DNA from: Sphagnum compactum
Lineage: Eukaryota > Bryophyta > Sphagnopsida > Sphagnales
Direction: 5' to 3'
DNA length: 64,000 nucleotides
Assembly (NCBI GenBank): GCA_965153455.1
Contig: OZ234496.1
Location: 2,232,001-2,296,000, forward strand
Made by a program: the position numbers and the translations under genes. Positions 47,501 through 61,080 of this stretch are shown here, one piece after another. The number at the start of each line of letters is the position of its first letter. Position 1 is the stretch's first letter. Below the pieces are notes generated by a model. The model made no database searches. It saw nothing but the letters and a program-made list of their open reading frames with translations, and was not told where the DNA came from.

Positions 47501-48468
47501 TTGATGATGGATGGAATTTATCCATGGATGATGGCTTGTTAAGTGATGATGGATGACCTTCAATGGCCCTCTAGGATACATAGATTACATCCAATTGTAG
47601 GGAGTGTCTTGTTAACGTGGCAGCATGCCAATTGGATGAAAGCTCCCCAGTTATATCATGTATCATGCTGCCTTCTAACATTTTCATACCTCCCTAATTC
47701 ATTTTCGCATGTTCCTGGTCGTTTGTTGGCTGAACCTCATAACTCATGCTCTTCTCTCTAGAAAAATTCTAGAAAAATCTATGTCTCGCATTTTTTTGCC
47801 ATCTAAAAAAATGGCAACACCTATTTTTTTAGGTATTGCCATTTTTTTTCTCCCCCATAATTGAGACATATTTGGTAAAGATATAAGGATTGATTTTGTT
47901 TTGGAATGAATTATCAATCCTTTCATCTTAAATTTTCAATGATTTTTGTACTTGGAAATAATGCTTGACAAATTATAGGTTTTTTCCCTTCTTGATTATT
48001 GTTAACCTTTCTATGTGCCAAAATGACACCTAGCCTTATAATTTTGTGACCTACCTTATGCCTTTCATCATCACTACTAGTGTGACTTGTGCCATTGGCC
48101 CAAGTATGAACAAGATCATGACAATAGAGCTCAATTGTGAAAAAAAAATATTTTACATTTAAATTAATTTTCAATGACAACAACAATTATTCAAATTTCA
48201 ATATCTCCCACACCTTAGGTCTAAAAATTACAAAAAAAATCCCACTCATCGAGGGAGGAGAGTTTCCTCGTCGTCATGTACATTGTTCACATAAAGAACA
48301 TGGGTTCAACAAAGTTAATAAATATTATTCCCATTTTGTGAGGTTATCGAAAACATCAATGCCTAGATGAATGAAACTTGTGCCCCATCCAAAACCAAAA
48401 GACATTGTTTTGTAAGATTTATGTTTTTGACCAATGAAACATCCATAGTCAAGGAAAGAAAGACAAAC
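44521..48468. other. AT-rich gene desert, left part
   Basis: No gene recognised. It contains long A and T runs, CTAAAAATCTAAAAT-like degenerate repeats around 45000-45330, an 18-G run at 45809-45826 followed by CCCC, and a somewhat GC-richer patch near 45990-46350. A (TA)n tract lies at 46972-46987. Confidence 0.5.
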
Positions 48469-48558
48469 CATGATTGCAAAAGGCATTTATTCATCCATGA
48501 TTGCAAAAGGCATTTATTCATCCATGATTGCCAAAGGCATTTATTCATCCATGATAGT
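48469..48558. repeat. 27-bp tandem repeat (3 copies plus part)
   Basis: CATGATTGCAAAAGGCATTT with ATTCATC repeats at 48469, 48496 and 48523, with a partial copy at 48550. Because 27 is a multiple of three, the minus-strand frame shows a 9-residue repeat, but nothing else supports coding. Confidence 0.9.
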
Positions 48559-48955
48559 ACCAATTTGACATTGACTAATGTAGTTAGTTGCACATGACAT
48601 TTTTCAGTTGAAATGAATGCATAGAAGTTAGTTATTGAAAACATGCACAAGATTCACACAAACAAGTGCATTCATTCCTGGCATTTTGAGAAGGGAGTTG
48701 GGGGGGGGGAGGTACAATTATTGTCTATTGATAATACAATAATTCCATAATTGTAATGTAGTGTTTTTTGCCCTTTAACTTGGCACCATTAATATGGCCA
48801 ACTTGTGCCCTCCTTCCTTTGTCAAAATTCCATATGCAAATTAAGATACTATACTTTTTCTCCAAAAGAAAAAAATTCAAACTTTTTTGTAGAAATTAGA
48901 ACAAGTTTGTCTTTGTTTTGGGCTTGAACTTTTGTTTAACTTCCAAACTTAGTGC

Positions 48956-48993
48956 AAACCCTAAACCCTAAACCTAAACCCTAAACCCTAAAA
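48956..48993. repeat. Interstitial telomere-like tract
   Basis: Five consecutive plant-type AAACCCT units, one with a C lost (AAACCT). Such short interstitial tracts are common in plants and do not imply a chromosome end. Confidence 0.85.
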
Positions 48994-49439
48994 AGATTTG
49001 GGAGCCTTAATTCTAGAAACCTGCCCATTCTTGGAATGTTGTCGGTGGTGAACGGAATAACCTATCCTTGTGTAAAGTTTATAACCTTCGCCTTTTATTA
49101 TTGTTTTACAAATGCTTAACACTAGTAGTGCATGTTTAACACCCATTGAACAAATTGATGTTCAACAAAACATTAATATTTTTTTATTTTTTTTAAAAAA
49201 TTGGATAAGATTTATAATGGTCTTAAAAGTTGAATTTAAAAGTTTTCAAATCAATTTGATGTAGGATTTGCTTAGGTGTTTAATGTTCAATTATTGGAAT
49301 TATTTTAAAACTTTTACTCATTAGGAATAACTTTTTATTTCAAATTTGTGATTTCAAATTTTTGGCAATTTTAATTTTTACGTTTTTCCTTGAATTTGAA
49401 CTATTTTTTTCCATTTTTTTCCCCAACATGAATTGCCAA

Positions 49440-49735
49440 GTTAAAACAACTAGTGTGAACCCGGTGCATAATGCACCCGTCGAGCTCCCCCCCCGCCCGG
49501 TCCTTCCCATTGCCCACTCCGGTTCTTTACCCCGTCGACCCCCCCCCATCCTTTGCATTTTCCACTCCGATTCTTTAACCCGTTGATCCCCCCCCCCCCC
49601 CTTACCAAACCCTGTCATAGAAAATGCATTGCCCGGTTCCACCATAGAAAATGCAGAGGCCGGTTCTGCCATAGAATTGCAGCAGAATTGTCGTGTCAGA
49701 CAGACGCACAGATAGACTTACTGAATTAATATATA
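49440..49735. repeat. GC-rich patch with short duplicated modules
   Basis: Two 48-bp-spaced modules (CCACTCCGGTTCTTTACCCC at 49514 and CCACTCCGATTCTTTAACCC at 49562), each followed by a C run, precede two 27-bp-spaced modules (GAAAATGCA..CCGGTTC at 49620 and 49647). The patch ends GTCAGACAGACGCACAGATA before AT-rich sequence resumes. Composition differs sharply from both flanks, which suggests an inserted fragment, perhaps a transposon end. Confidence 0.65.
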
Positions 49736-50596
49736 AGATTCAAACCAAAAAAACTTGTTGGTTGGGGGGGGGGGGGGGGGGTGGGGTTAATCCAACTATT
49801 TAAACCAAATTTAAATAAATTTCACCAAATTAAATTTCTCTTATTTTTACAAATTAAAAAATGTAAAATATATTGTTACATCATTAAATAATAATAATAA
49901 TATAATGTATTTCTTTCAAAGTTGTGTAATTAATCATTCGTATTAATATATGATTCATCTTGCTAAAAAAATATGGTTTCGATAATTAAATGGTTATATT
50001 GACTACTTAATTAATGTTTCTTCTTGTGGCCAATTTTTGCGAATTTAAGGGGCAACAACATCCAAAAAAAAATTGAAAGCATTTTTTTGCCAAATTTAAA
50101 TATATATTATCAAATTTTTACAATAAAATATATTAAATAACCATAATCTTGAAGGATTTAAACAAGTTTCCAACTACACAACTTGTTTATAACCAAATGT
50201 GGCAACTTTCTTATGGATGATTATCATTTTAACAACATCGCAAAAATAAATAAATAATTTTGTACTTAGTCATATTGAACATTTTTTTTATAATGAAATG
50301 AAATTTTAAAAGATAAAATGATATGCATTTTTGAATTGACATTGAATTTCAAAATATTGTAGGTCAATTTAAACAAAAAGATATTTGTAGATTTATTCAT
50401 GACATGTAATTTCAAGTTTTTTTATTTGTTTAAATATAATTGTTTAACACATTATTGAATAAGCTTCAAGATCATGTTTTCATTTGCAACATTTAAGTAA
50501 ATTTTGAAAAAGAAAACGAATGTTAAAATTGAATTTTCATAATAATTTCATGCTAAACACAATAAAGTTAAAATTTCCTTTTTGTTAATAAAACCT

Positions 50597-50777
50597 TGAA
50601 ATGATTTGGTTGTTAAGACATTGGTGTGCTTCCATGAGGTCTTGGGTTCAATCCTTGATGGATGCGTGTGTTAATGTATCTTGCATAAATGTAGTTTACA
50701 AACATGTACATCATGGTGAATGGTGTCAAAAAAAAACTTGTTTACAAAATTGGGAAAAAAAAAAAAAAAAAAAAAAC
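50597..50777 (+). mobile_element. Possible tRNA-derived SINE
   Basis: A box-A-like TGGTTGTTAAGACATTGG (about 50607-50624) lies 21 bp before a box-B-like GGTTCAATCC (50646-50655), the spacing of an internal pol III promoter. About 100 bp of tRNA-unrelated body follows, then a 22-A tail near 50756-50776. No target-site duplication was established. Confidence 0.4.
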
Positions 50778-51676
50778 TTTAAAATTTTGTCATTGCATGT
50801 ATCTTTGTCACAACACGCCATAACAAAAATACAATCCATGACTCCATGATCCGGGAAAAATAAATAAATAAATTGGTTTGATGATGTGACACATTATTCT
50901 AGGACATATTAACTTGGGACTTTATATATCCATGTCATAATTTTTAAATTAATAATTATCTAGTGCAACATATGACTATCTAAAATGACTAAAAAACATT
51001 TCACTAAAAATTTCCTCATCAACTAAATTTTTTTACCAAAACCATACAAGGTGCATATTAGTCAATTTTGTTTCATTTCACTAAAAACCTAGTGGATTTG
51101 GGTAGTGGAAAAGGACAAGATTTCTTATGGTTGCTCAAAATTTGTGAAAACAGAAAACATATTATGGATTGAAAACATTGTTGAAAGCACACCAACTCCC
51201 TTATTTTTGACCAATTCTAGAATTGACATGGCTAGTTTTGTGAAAAGAGCACCAAGGGAAAAACCAGCTATGGTGAAATATGAAAAAAATGAAAAAATTG
51301 GAAAGAAATTCCATTGTGTGTAAAAGAATAATAAATAAATAAATTTTTAAAAAATGAAAAAACATGAAAGATAGGAAGAAGAAGAGAGAAAAGACCAAGG
51401 TTAATCTAATCCTCTAACATGTCAATCACATGTTTTGATAATGGACCCTCGAATTGGACCCTAAGCCTTTAGACACACTCATTGTACCATAGGAAAAAAT
51501 GTTTTTTTCAATATGCAAAAGGGTCCAATTCAAGGTTCAATTTGGTTTAAGTTGGTTTCTAGGCTTTTGGTCCCTACCCCCTTGTCTAAAGTGGCCCTAA
51601 AGGTCACAAGAGGTATGACTCTTTTTTTGCACTTGTATTCCATATTAACTTGATGCTTGTTGGACTTATAAGTGTT

Positions 51677-52125
51677 GGATAATAAGGTGGCAAGCACAAT
51701 TCTAACAATTTTTTCTCCATTTCAATCATCAACTTGATTTTTGATGGAGCCATTAAGGTGGATAATAGGGTGGCAAACAACGTGACAAAATTTCAACTCT
51801 TTTACTATTTAGTTGTTTAATGTTTGGTGCAACTATTAGGGTGGATAATAAGGTGGCAAGCATAATCAAAACAATTTTTGTCCACTTGCATTATCGGTTC
51901 AATATGTTTGGTCGAACCATTAAGGTGCATAATAGGATGGCAAGTAGTATGATATTTTTTCACATTTCGACTATTTATGGGCTTGATGTTGGGTGGAATT
52001 ATTATAGTGGATAATAAGGTGGCTCAAGTCAACTTATTCTCACTTCCCCTGAATGTTTTCCACTTAAACACTATTGGTTTTATTTCTTGTTGCAACTTGT
52101 TAAGTTGGATAATAAGGTGACAGGA
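51677..52125 (+). repeat. ~83-bp minisatellite (6 diverged copies), array A
   Basis: The core GGATAATAAGGTGGCAAG occurs, with substitutions, at about 51677, 51760, 51843, 51927, 52009 and 52107, so the spacing is 82-98 bp. Each core is preceded by an AACTTATTAAG-like segment and followed by a pyrimidine-rich stretch. The same family forms array B at 60790-61080. Confidence 0.82.
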
Positions 52126-55100
52126 GTTGTCGTTGCTTTCTTTTTTCCTCCATTTTGACATTATTAGCTTTATCTTTTGAACAAACTTATTCTAACGACG
52201 ATGATAATTAAATCTAGTTTAGGTGAAAAAAGGGTAGGGTTTAAGGTTGCCTTGAGGGATGATCCTAAGCTAAAGATGTTTTAAATGTCTCTCTAAGTAT
52301 CCCTAACAACAATATTTTTAGAAATAACATTTTTATTCAAATTTATTTCCTACTATTGTCCTTTAACATTTTCTTGAAGCTACCCTTATGTTTTTTTATC
52401 AACATTGCCTAGTGATTTTGTAATGATGCCAAATATGCCCCATCATTTTCTTAATGTTATTCCGCATTTTTTCAATGTTTTCCGATGCCCTTCTAATCTC
52501 CCAAATTTTTTGCAACATCCTCAAAGTTTTTTAAACATTTTTTTAACACCCTTGGAATTTGTCCAACTTTGCACAAAATTGGCCAAGGTCCTCCAACATC
52601 TCCTTAACATTACTTAATTGTGAAAAAAAATTCAATGTTTTCTGATTTTTTTCAACATTAGTGAATAAGGAACAACTCATTTATGCCAAAAATTTGATTG
52701 TATTTTATATTATTTGAAATGACTAAAACTATTAGTTGATATAACAATATTAACCCCAAAACCCTTTTCAACCACAACTTTAAACCTTTACCATCCAACA
52801 ACCACCTCACCTGGTGATATAAAATGTTATTACAAAATATGTACATGCACATTTTTTTAATATCATGCATTATAACTTTATTATATTTGACTATACAATT
52901 TCATAATTAAAAAATTTTACACATCTACATCTTTATTATCATTATTCAATTTTAATTCATTTTTCATTTGATAATTACATTGCAATTTATGATGCCTTTT
53001 GATTTCAAGATGTAAATTTTATTTCTTTATACCATTTCATTGAATTTTATATATTCCAAATGGTAAAACAATCATTTTATATTTTTTGATTTGGGAAAAA
53101 ATTCAAGTATAATATAAATATTTTATTTTATTTTATTTTAAAAATCTCACGATAAGATTAATTTAACTTCTAATAACATATAATTAAAATGCACTTGTTA
53201 TATACATATATCTATAGAATTTTGAAAAAAATAGTTATAGTTTCACATGTTATAATAGTTTTTTTTTAATTTAAAAATCAGTTTGATATTCCATTTTTTC
53301 ACGTGTGTTTTATGTTATATTTCAAATGTTGTTTTGTGGTTATATTTGTATGTGAATAATTGAAAACAAAAAATGACAACATGAGATTCATAATTTATTT
53401 TGATTTGTTTTGATAATTTAGTTCAAAAAACATTTTAGTATTTTGAAATACTTGTAATATTATCACATCAAAAGTAACATTAAAATCATAATTAGTCATA
53501 TCAAATCACATTAATCAAATTGGACAATCATCAAAAGAAAAAAATATTGATTACAACTTGTTGTTTGCAATTCAAAGTGTCATTTGCTATTATTTTGTAA
53601 TGATAATAATAATAAATTACATTTTTAGTCACAAATGACAAGTTGTAAAAAATGATTTTTCTAGTAATGAATTCCATTTAGGTGCCGCATACACCACATG
53701 TCCAACATAAATGTTTTTACTAAATAACTATACCTAGTTTTTATTTTAGTCAAATCAAATACATTTAATCATTCCAAAAAAATTGACTTGATTTTACAAT
53801 CATCTTAGTTGTGATGTTACTAGTGGAAAAACCATGTTTTGTAGTAATGAAGGGAATCAAAATTTTTTTAAAAAAAATGTTTTCCCAAATTTCCTTAGTG
53901 TTTTCATAATGTTACCCAACATCCCCTACCGTTTCCTAGTGTTGCTTGGTGTCCCTCGTTGTCTCCACGATATTGTTCAATACCCACAATGTCCCCCAAT
54001 GTCATTATAACCTCCCTTCATTGCTTTGAAGTCAACCATTTTTCCCCCTATTTGTTTGAATAGGTTTGTTGGATCACATTTGTTGGATTTGAAACAAAAC
54101 AAGTCACCTATGTTGAAACTTCTTTAGACTTATTGTTAACATTTACACAATATGGAAACTTAGGTGAGGTTGGCTTTAAAAAATAGTATTTATAACCTTT
54201 TCAATCAAGTATGCCGTCTTGCCGTCAGATATATTTTGTCACAAGGAAGAATACATTGATAGACACAATCCCTCGATAGTCAAGGGCTAAGTGCCCATTG
54301 TATTTCAACCAATTGCGTTTTTTTAATAATTTTCTATATGAATTCTTCAATGCATGCACTATTGTGAGAATTTTTTTGGAAGATATTTTGCACTCAAAAC
54401 AACAGAAGTTTCAAGTTAATTATGAGGTTTGTAACAATATGCAATTCCAAAGCGTGTTTCTTATCTCCCACAAAAAAAGATGTGGGGGCTTTGGGAAGGA
54501 ATTAAAACTAAACCACAACACAACTTCAAAATGAAACCAATCAATCTACACAAACCAAGAAAGAAATTAATTAATGCAATTTGGAATCAAAATGGTGCAT
54601 GGACAAGCAACACAACTAACCCAATTCATAAGACACATCATGGTTCAACCTTGAAAACAACACACCATTTCCTTGTTCATGACTAGTGGTTGGTGTTGCA
54701 TCAAATTGGCAAAAACTTATAAGATTCTTTATTCTCAATTTTACAAGTTATGAATCCCATAATTATGCAATTTCATCAATTTCATAATCATAGGCCTTGA
54801 AAAAACCTTACAAATGTTATATTGCATGTTGAATTTGAAAATCATTTCACCTTTATTTGCCTAAATTTAATGTCTAGGAGTCGAGTTACCAATTTGACTT
54901 CCCACCATTTTTTTGGCCATACCTTGATTTTCAAATTTTTTGAATGGAAAATGTGAGTTCATTTTCAATATTTACAAAAACACTTCTCATGATGGCTTGC
55001 AATTTGCATAAATATTTGGCAAATGGATTTATAATTACATGTTCAATCTCATTTTATACCTAAACCCTAAACTTCAAAGCTTAAAATTTTAAAATTTTGA

Positions 55101-58100
55101 AACTAAATATAAAAACCTAAATGTTAGAAATAATATGTATATATTTCAATATGGATATTTTAATGTCATTAAAGTTGGAACCAAGTTCCATGTTATTGAA
55201 CAAGGTTCAATATGTTTATAATCAATTAACACTACAACATTTTTTTCAATTAAACCATGTAATAATCATCATCAAGGTCACATTTAAAGGAATTTGATAT
55301 ATTGTAAAGTAACCACATATTATTTTTCATCATAAACTGAATTTAAAACAAAGGAAAACCTTATTATCCAATAGTAAAATGAATTGCCTTTTATAATATA
55401 TTAAAAAGTTCACCTATTTATTTGGTGATTGCCATGGATGAAAATTTAATATAAGTTATAACTTTAATTTACATAAACTACTTAGTAATGGACATTGTAA
55501 CACAACAACACATATTGGGTTTTGTGATTGGTTTAATAAATGACTATTGTATTTTTCGACAATGTTTACAACTACTTGATCACAAAAATTACTATGTAGT
55601 TGTAAAGGACATTAAGGTGCCATGTGGCATCATAATTTTACAACTATAATCAATATGACAACTTGTTCAATTTTTGGGTAAATATATATAATTTTGAAGT
55701 TATATTAATATATTTCAATGATTTAAAATTAAATATTCAAAAATACCATTTAATTTTCCAACTAATAGCAACTAATATGATTCAATTTGGAATGATGATG
55801 ATATTGCATGCCATGTATTAGCAAGGTGTTACAATTAGTAATTAACCTCATGATTCATGACATTAATTTCAATAAAATTGCATTTATTGATTGGTAAAAA
55901 ATGTTCATAATGCCAAAACATGTCTTTTACGACTTGTCCAATGCAATTACAATGTCCAACATGATTAAAGAAACGACTAAATATGTGTTTAACAACTAGT
56001 AGTCAACCTGATGACTCATGCAACTACCAAAAACGACTAAAAAAATAACTATAATTGCATAAGACCTACCAAGGATGCCAATGTCATGGAGTTTGTTCAT
56101 TCGAATGTTCATTTATAACTTATTGTGAATTTATACCTGATTCCTAGTTTAGTTTCAGTTCATTTTTAGTTAAATATTAGTTCTTCTAGTTCACTTTTAG
56201 TTCACTTTTCATTAAGTTATAGTATTTTTTAATCAACTTTTAGTTCACTTCCAATTAACTTTTAACTCACTTACAATTAATTCTTAGTTAACTTTGAGTT
56301 CATTGTTAGTTAAGTTTTAATTCAATCATAATTCACACATGGGTACACATGGGTGCACATGGGCAAACATGAGGCACATGTAGGTTGGAAATTTCTTGGA
56401 ATTTTTTTTTGAACTAAGTGCCCAATAGGTATAAATAGGGATAAAATTTCCCATAACCTTCAATTTATTCAACACCAATTTTAGGTACAATTTCTTATCA
56501 TAACCTTATTTTGTTCTTATTTTGTTATTGCAATAAAATCTTGTTGAATTATTATTTTGCATTTGTCGTGTTCCTGTTCTTGGTTTTCTTGTTCCATGAT
56601 TTAGATTTGGGATTAGGCATGCCCTTATTCTTGACTTGATTTAGGAAATCCCCTAAAGTTGGTTGTTTTCGTGCCCGTGATAAGACCACTCATTTTATTA
56701 GCTAAGTTTATTCAAATAACTTAGTGTAGTTTATAATTTTATCACAATTTAACCATATTTAGTCATGTATTGCTTCAATAATGAATTTTATCTTAATTTT
56801 TATAAATTCAACCAAATTTAACCTCAATATTCAAATTTAACTTAATTTACCATTGTTTAAACATGTTTAACATAAAAAATACATTTATTTTCATTTATGT
56901 TAATTTAGCCATGTTTAGAATAAATCAATATTTTTTAAATATTAATTTAACCATATTTCAACAATTTTCAAATATTCTTAACCTAAATAATTATGTTTAA
57001 AGGTGTTTAGTCATGTTTAACCAAAGTAATTGTGTTTAGCCATGTTTAGTTGAAGCGATTATGTTTTAACATGTTTATCAATGTTTAGTCAAAGTAATTG
57101 TGTTTGGCCTTATTTATGTTTGTGTAACCACGTTTAGTTTAACTAGTTGTGTTTATTTTAATTCATATATTAATTTAACCATGTTTAGCCTAGGTGATTT
57201 TTTTAACCAAAAATATTTAAAGTAATTGTGTTTAACCATGTTTAAACTAACTTAATCTATGTCTAGCTTAAATTAACGTAGTTTAATATAGGTATACCAT
57301 AGATTAGCCTAGGTCTAGCCTAATTTAGTTTAAGTCTAACCTAGCTTAATCTAAATCTAGCCTAAAGCCGAAATAGTCATAGTTAGGCTAGATTAAGTTA
57401 ATTTACTTTTAGCATAGGGACGCCTAGGTTAACTTAGGTTAAGTTGACTTAAGTGGTAGGCAGGTTGATCAATGTTAACCTAAGGTGGCCTAATTTAATT
57501 TGAAGCTAAAAATTTTGATCTTTATAATTTTATGTTTAATAAACATAGTATAAGAAAATGTGGCAGTGCAATGGATGAAGATTTGAACCCCAAAATGGAG
57601 GTGAGGGCTTCAAATTTTTGTTCTTGCAACTTATGATACCTAAATCACTTGACCAAAGTTAGGAACCTAGTCTAAGAGGCCAAGTTTTGTTTTTATCATA
57701 AGCCACTTAACCTAGGTTAAGTAGCATATGCTAATTAAACTAAGTTAGGTTGACTTTTGGGTAGGCTATTTAGGTTAGGTTCAGTTGATTTTTGCTCATG
57801 TGTGATGACTCATAATTAAACATGGGTTTATAGATTTTTAACATGTGATCCATCTATCAAGGCATTTTTTGTAACTTTTAGTTGAATAAAATGATCAAGT
57901 TGACATGGTATGCGTTTTACATGTTAAACCAAGGTTAATGATGACATGGTGAATTTCAATATTATAACAAAATAAAAAAATCCTAACTGATAAAATGAAT
58001 AGGCTTTGCAATTATATGTCCTTTGCAACTAAATGGGTGAAACAACATGGATTTAGCAACTCAATATTCATTAGTTGCAATGTCATTTTAAAAACATAGT

Positions 58101-58559
58101 CATAAAGGCAAGTCACAAAACCCAAAATGTGTTCTTATGTACGAAGTCAACGACTAAAGGTTATTGTTAATTATATTTATTAAAGCTCAAAATGTATTGG
58201 TAACAAAGGAACACCAATCCTTGTAACTAAACAAAACATTGGCTAAACTTTTGGAGGTTGTCATTCACTAACAACTAGATGTTAAGACCCATGACAATAT
58301 TAATAATTTGAACAATGTTGGGTCATATGACCAAACAAATCAATGTGTAAAATTTGGAGGTTGCTACTGTTGACTAATAATTAAATGTCAAGATTTGAAA
58401 TCAAACAATGTTATTCCCCAAACTAGACAAAACAATTAAACATCATGTTGGAGGTGGTTGTTGACTAGTGATTGGTTAATAGGACCCAAACAACAATAAT
58501 CAAACATTGTACCAGTCTCTTGACCAAATGAAATAATGGGTGGTGTTTGATTCAATATT
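52126..58559. other. AT-rich gene desert, middle part
   Basis: No gene recognised. Degenerate low-complexity stretches include a CAATGTTTTCC-like motif (52400-52650, again 53890-54000), TTAGTTCACTTT-like repeats (56150-56330) and TTTAACCATGTTTA-like repeats (56740-57300). At 54876-54930 a short segment resembles the last 70 bp of the window. Confidence 0.5.
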
Positions 58560-58890
58560 TCCCCACTCTTTATCATTGCCATTACCTTCTTGTTGTTTCT
58601 TGCTATGTTCATTCTTATTTCTTAAATTTTCTTGTCTCTTGTTTTGGGCTCCTTTGTGTTTTTCAATCTTCTTTGCTTTTCACTTTAGGTTCCTTTGTGT
58701 TTTCTAGTTTTTGTTTATTTTTCATTCTTGGGTCCTTGGCTTTCAATCTTCTTTTGTCTTTTGCAATGGGCTCCTTTGTTTCATGATCTTTGGGTTGTAT
58801 TTCATTTTTGGCTCCTAAGTTTCATGATCACTTATTTTGTTTCTTGTTCTTGGTTCCTTTATTTCATGATTATTTTTCTTTCTATTATAA
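58560..58890 (+). repeat. ~40-47-bp degenerate minisatellite (about 6 copies)
   Basis: Variants of GGCTCCTTTG recur at about 58647, 58689, 58730, 58768, 58811 and 58852, in a T-rich background with TTTCATGATC or TTTCAATCTTC between. Three overlapping open frames arise from the lack of stops in this pyrimidine-rich strand and carry no recognisable motif. Confidence 0.6.
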
Positions 58891-60789
58891 TTCGGTCATT
58901 TGTTTTGTAATTTTGGCTTGTGAGACTCATAAGTGTAAATCATGTAAGGTTTTTTTTAGTTGTATTTGTCATGATTGTGCAAGCTTGGCAATTAATTCCC
59001 TTTGTAACACTTGAACATGAATTCCTCCTTTGTCAACCATTACATTTCTTTTTTTTTTTACAATAATTTTTTTGATATGTTGACCTCAAAGGCTTGTCAT
59101 GAGGTATCAAATTTCCCAATAAAATGGGATGTGTCCTTAATTGAGAATTGAAAATGGAACCATTGGTTACATTCAAAATATTTCAATCACAAAATCCCAA
59201 TGGATTCAAAAAAATCGTTTGATGCACCCATTTACAAAAAAAAATTTGATTTAAATATATTCATTAAAAAGACAACACTTTACAAAAACATAACACTACA
59301 AGGCCTACTCAAAAGTGTCATACCATAACACTAATATCAAAAACCTTTTCATATTATCATTACATACCGAAATTTTTAACATCAATAGATACCGTTTACC
59401 ATTTTTCCATGCTTCCATTTGTCCAATCTCATTTCAAAGGTAAAGGATAAACATTTGACCACTTGATCTAGATTTGAAACAATCATGTTCAACAATGTAC
59501 CAATTAACATGCATAGCATATATACAACATTAGATGGACTCATAATTTTAAAGGATATTTTTATTTAAAACATGTGTAAAACTAAAATTTGAAAAGGATC
59601 GTGACACAAAAAAAAGTGCATGACAATAATACACCCATTTCACTTAATAATTGCAAACCAAACTAGTTCACATCAAAACCAATGAAAAGATTACAATTTC
59701 CAATGATTCAAAAAATGACCTTAGTGATTATAATAGAATGATTACACATGTTAATTGAATTTTGGTAAAAATACAGATGTCCATTCCACATTTTCATTGT
59801 ATAATGTTGTACCTATGACTCATGTTTGGCACTAATTAATTCCTAAGAGGATGAACTAGGGAAAAAAAAAACTAAAAAAAACTATCAAAATTCTAGAAAA
59901 TTAAACCCAAAATAAGACACAACATAACTTTGAAACTTTTTTGGTGTATTTAACATGCTTTATATTGTTGAAATTTTAAAATATTCAGATTTTAAAATAT
60001 TGGATGTTTTATGTTTTATTTTTAAAAAATAAACAAGATTTTATGAGCATGATTCATGGGTACAGTTAAAAATTTCAATAATAAAAAAATTACCAAATGA
60101 AAAAATTGAATTTTAAGCAAACTTATAAATGTTCAACTTTATTATAGACATATGTGAATGTCGTGCAACAAGTAGATAGTCCATCGTGTGGTTTTTTGCA
60201 AAATAACATATACAATAGATATTGCATTTGTATTTGACTTTTTTTTATGGTTAACCACACATGTGAACACATTTATGAAACTTCATAAATAATAGTATTT
60301 TTTTCCATTTCCAAAATATCCAACACAATAACCTATCATTCTTACTATAAAATCATCACTAAACATGTATCATTAAAATAACTATATAGTATAGTAAGAT
60401 CATAGTGGCAATGCACAATAAAATGACGTCCAAACAACTTGTTCCAAACATGGTCATTGTCCAAAAATAATAGTTAGACAAGCATTAAATCTCATGCCCA
60501 TATTCCTCCAAATTTTTTACTATAAAATATATTTTAAAAGTGCAAATCATAATGTAAGAAACGATTTATGGTTAAATGTAGTTCATGATATTAAAACAAC
60601 TATAGGAGTAATTGATGTGGTTATATAGTGGCCTCATTTGAATGCATTACAATATATTGGATAATTGGATACTAAATGATGTCAATGGTTTCATTCATCT
60701 CCTTAATGAAAATGATCTCGTTAATGAGTGGGCCTTTTTTTCCTATCATTTAATTTTCACTAGGAATGCGAAGCCCAAGTTTGATTATG
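58891..60789. other. AT-rich gene desert, right part
   Basis: No gene, RNA or mobile element recognised. Short A/T runs only. Confidence 0.5.
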
Positions 60790-61080
60790 TAATAAGGTGG
60801 CAAGAATGATCCTTGCTTCCTATTTTGTCCCTTCCAATGCTATCGACATTATTGTTTTATGAAACTTATTGGGTCGAATAATAAGGTGGCAAGCATTAAT
60901 CCTAGCTTCCTTGTTTCTTCTCCCCCCCCCATCAACATTATTATTGGTATACATCTTGGTGAAACTTATCAACTTGAATAATAAGGTGGCAACCATTGGT
61001 CCCAACTTCCCTATTTTCCTGCATAGAATGACCTCATATCTTGGTAAATCTTATTAGGTTTGGATAATAAGGTGACAAGA
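60790..61080 (+). repeat. ~83-100-bp minisatellite (4 copies), array B
   Basis: The AATAAGGTGGCAAG core seen in array A recurs at about 60792, 60880, 60979 and 61065. Each copy is preceded by GAAACTTATT- or AAATCTTATTAG-like sequence. It has the same orientation as array A, about 8.7 kb away. Confidence 0.8.

Noticed and set aside
48363-48650. 95-codon minus frame with a 9-residue repeat
   Set aside because: It is explained by the 27-bp tandem repeat, with no other coding signal.
58547-59014. Three overlapping 70-80-codon frames as a membrane protein
   Set aside because: A T-rich degenerate minisatellite gives hydrophobic codons in every frame. There is no splice or homology support.
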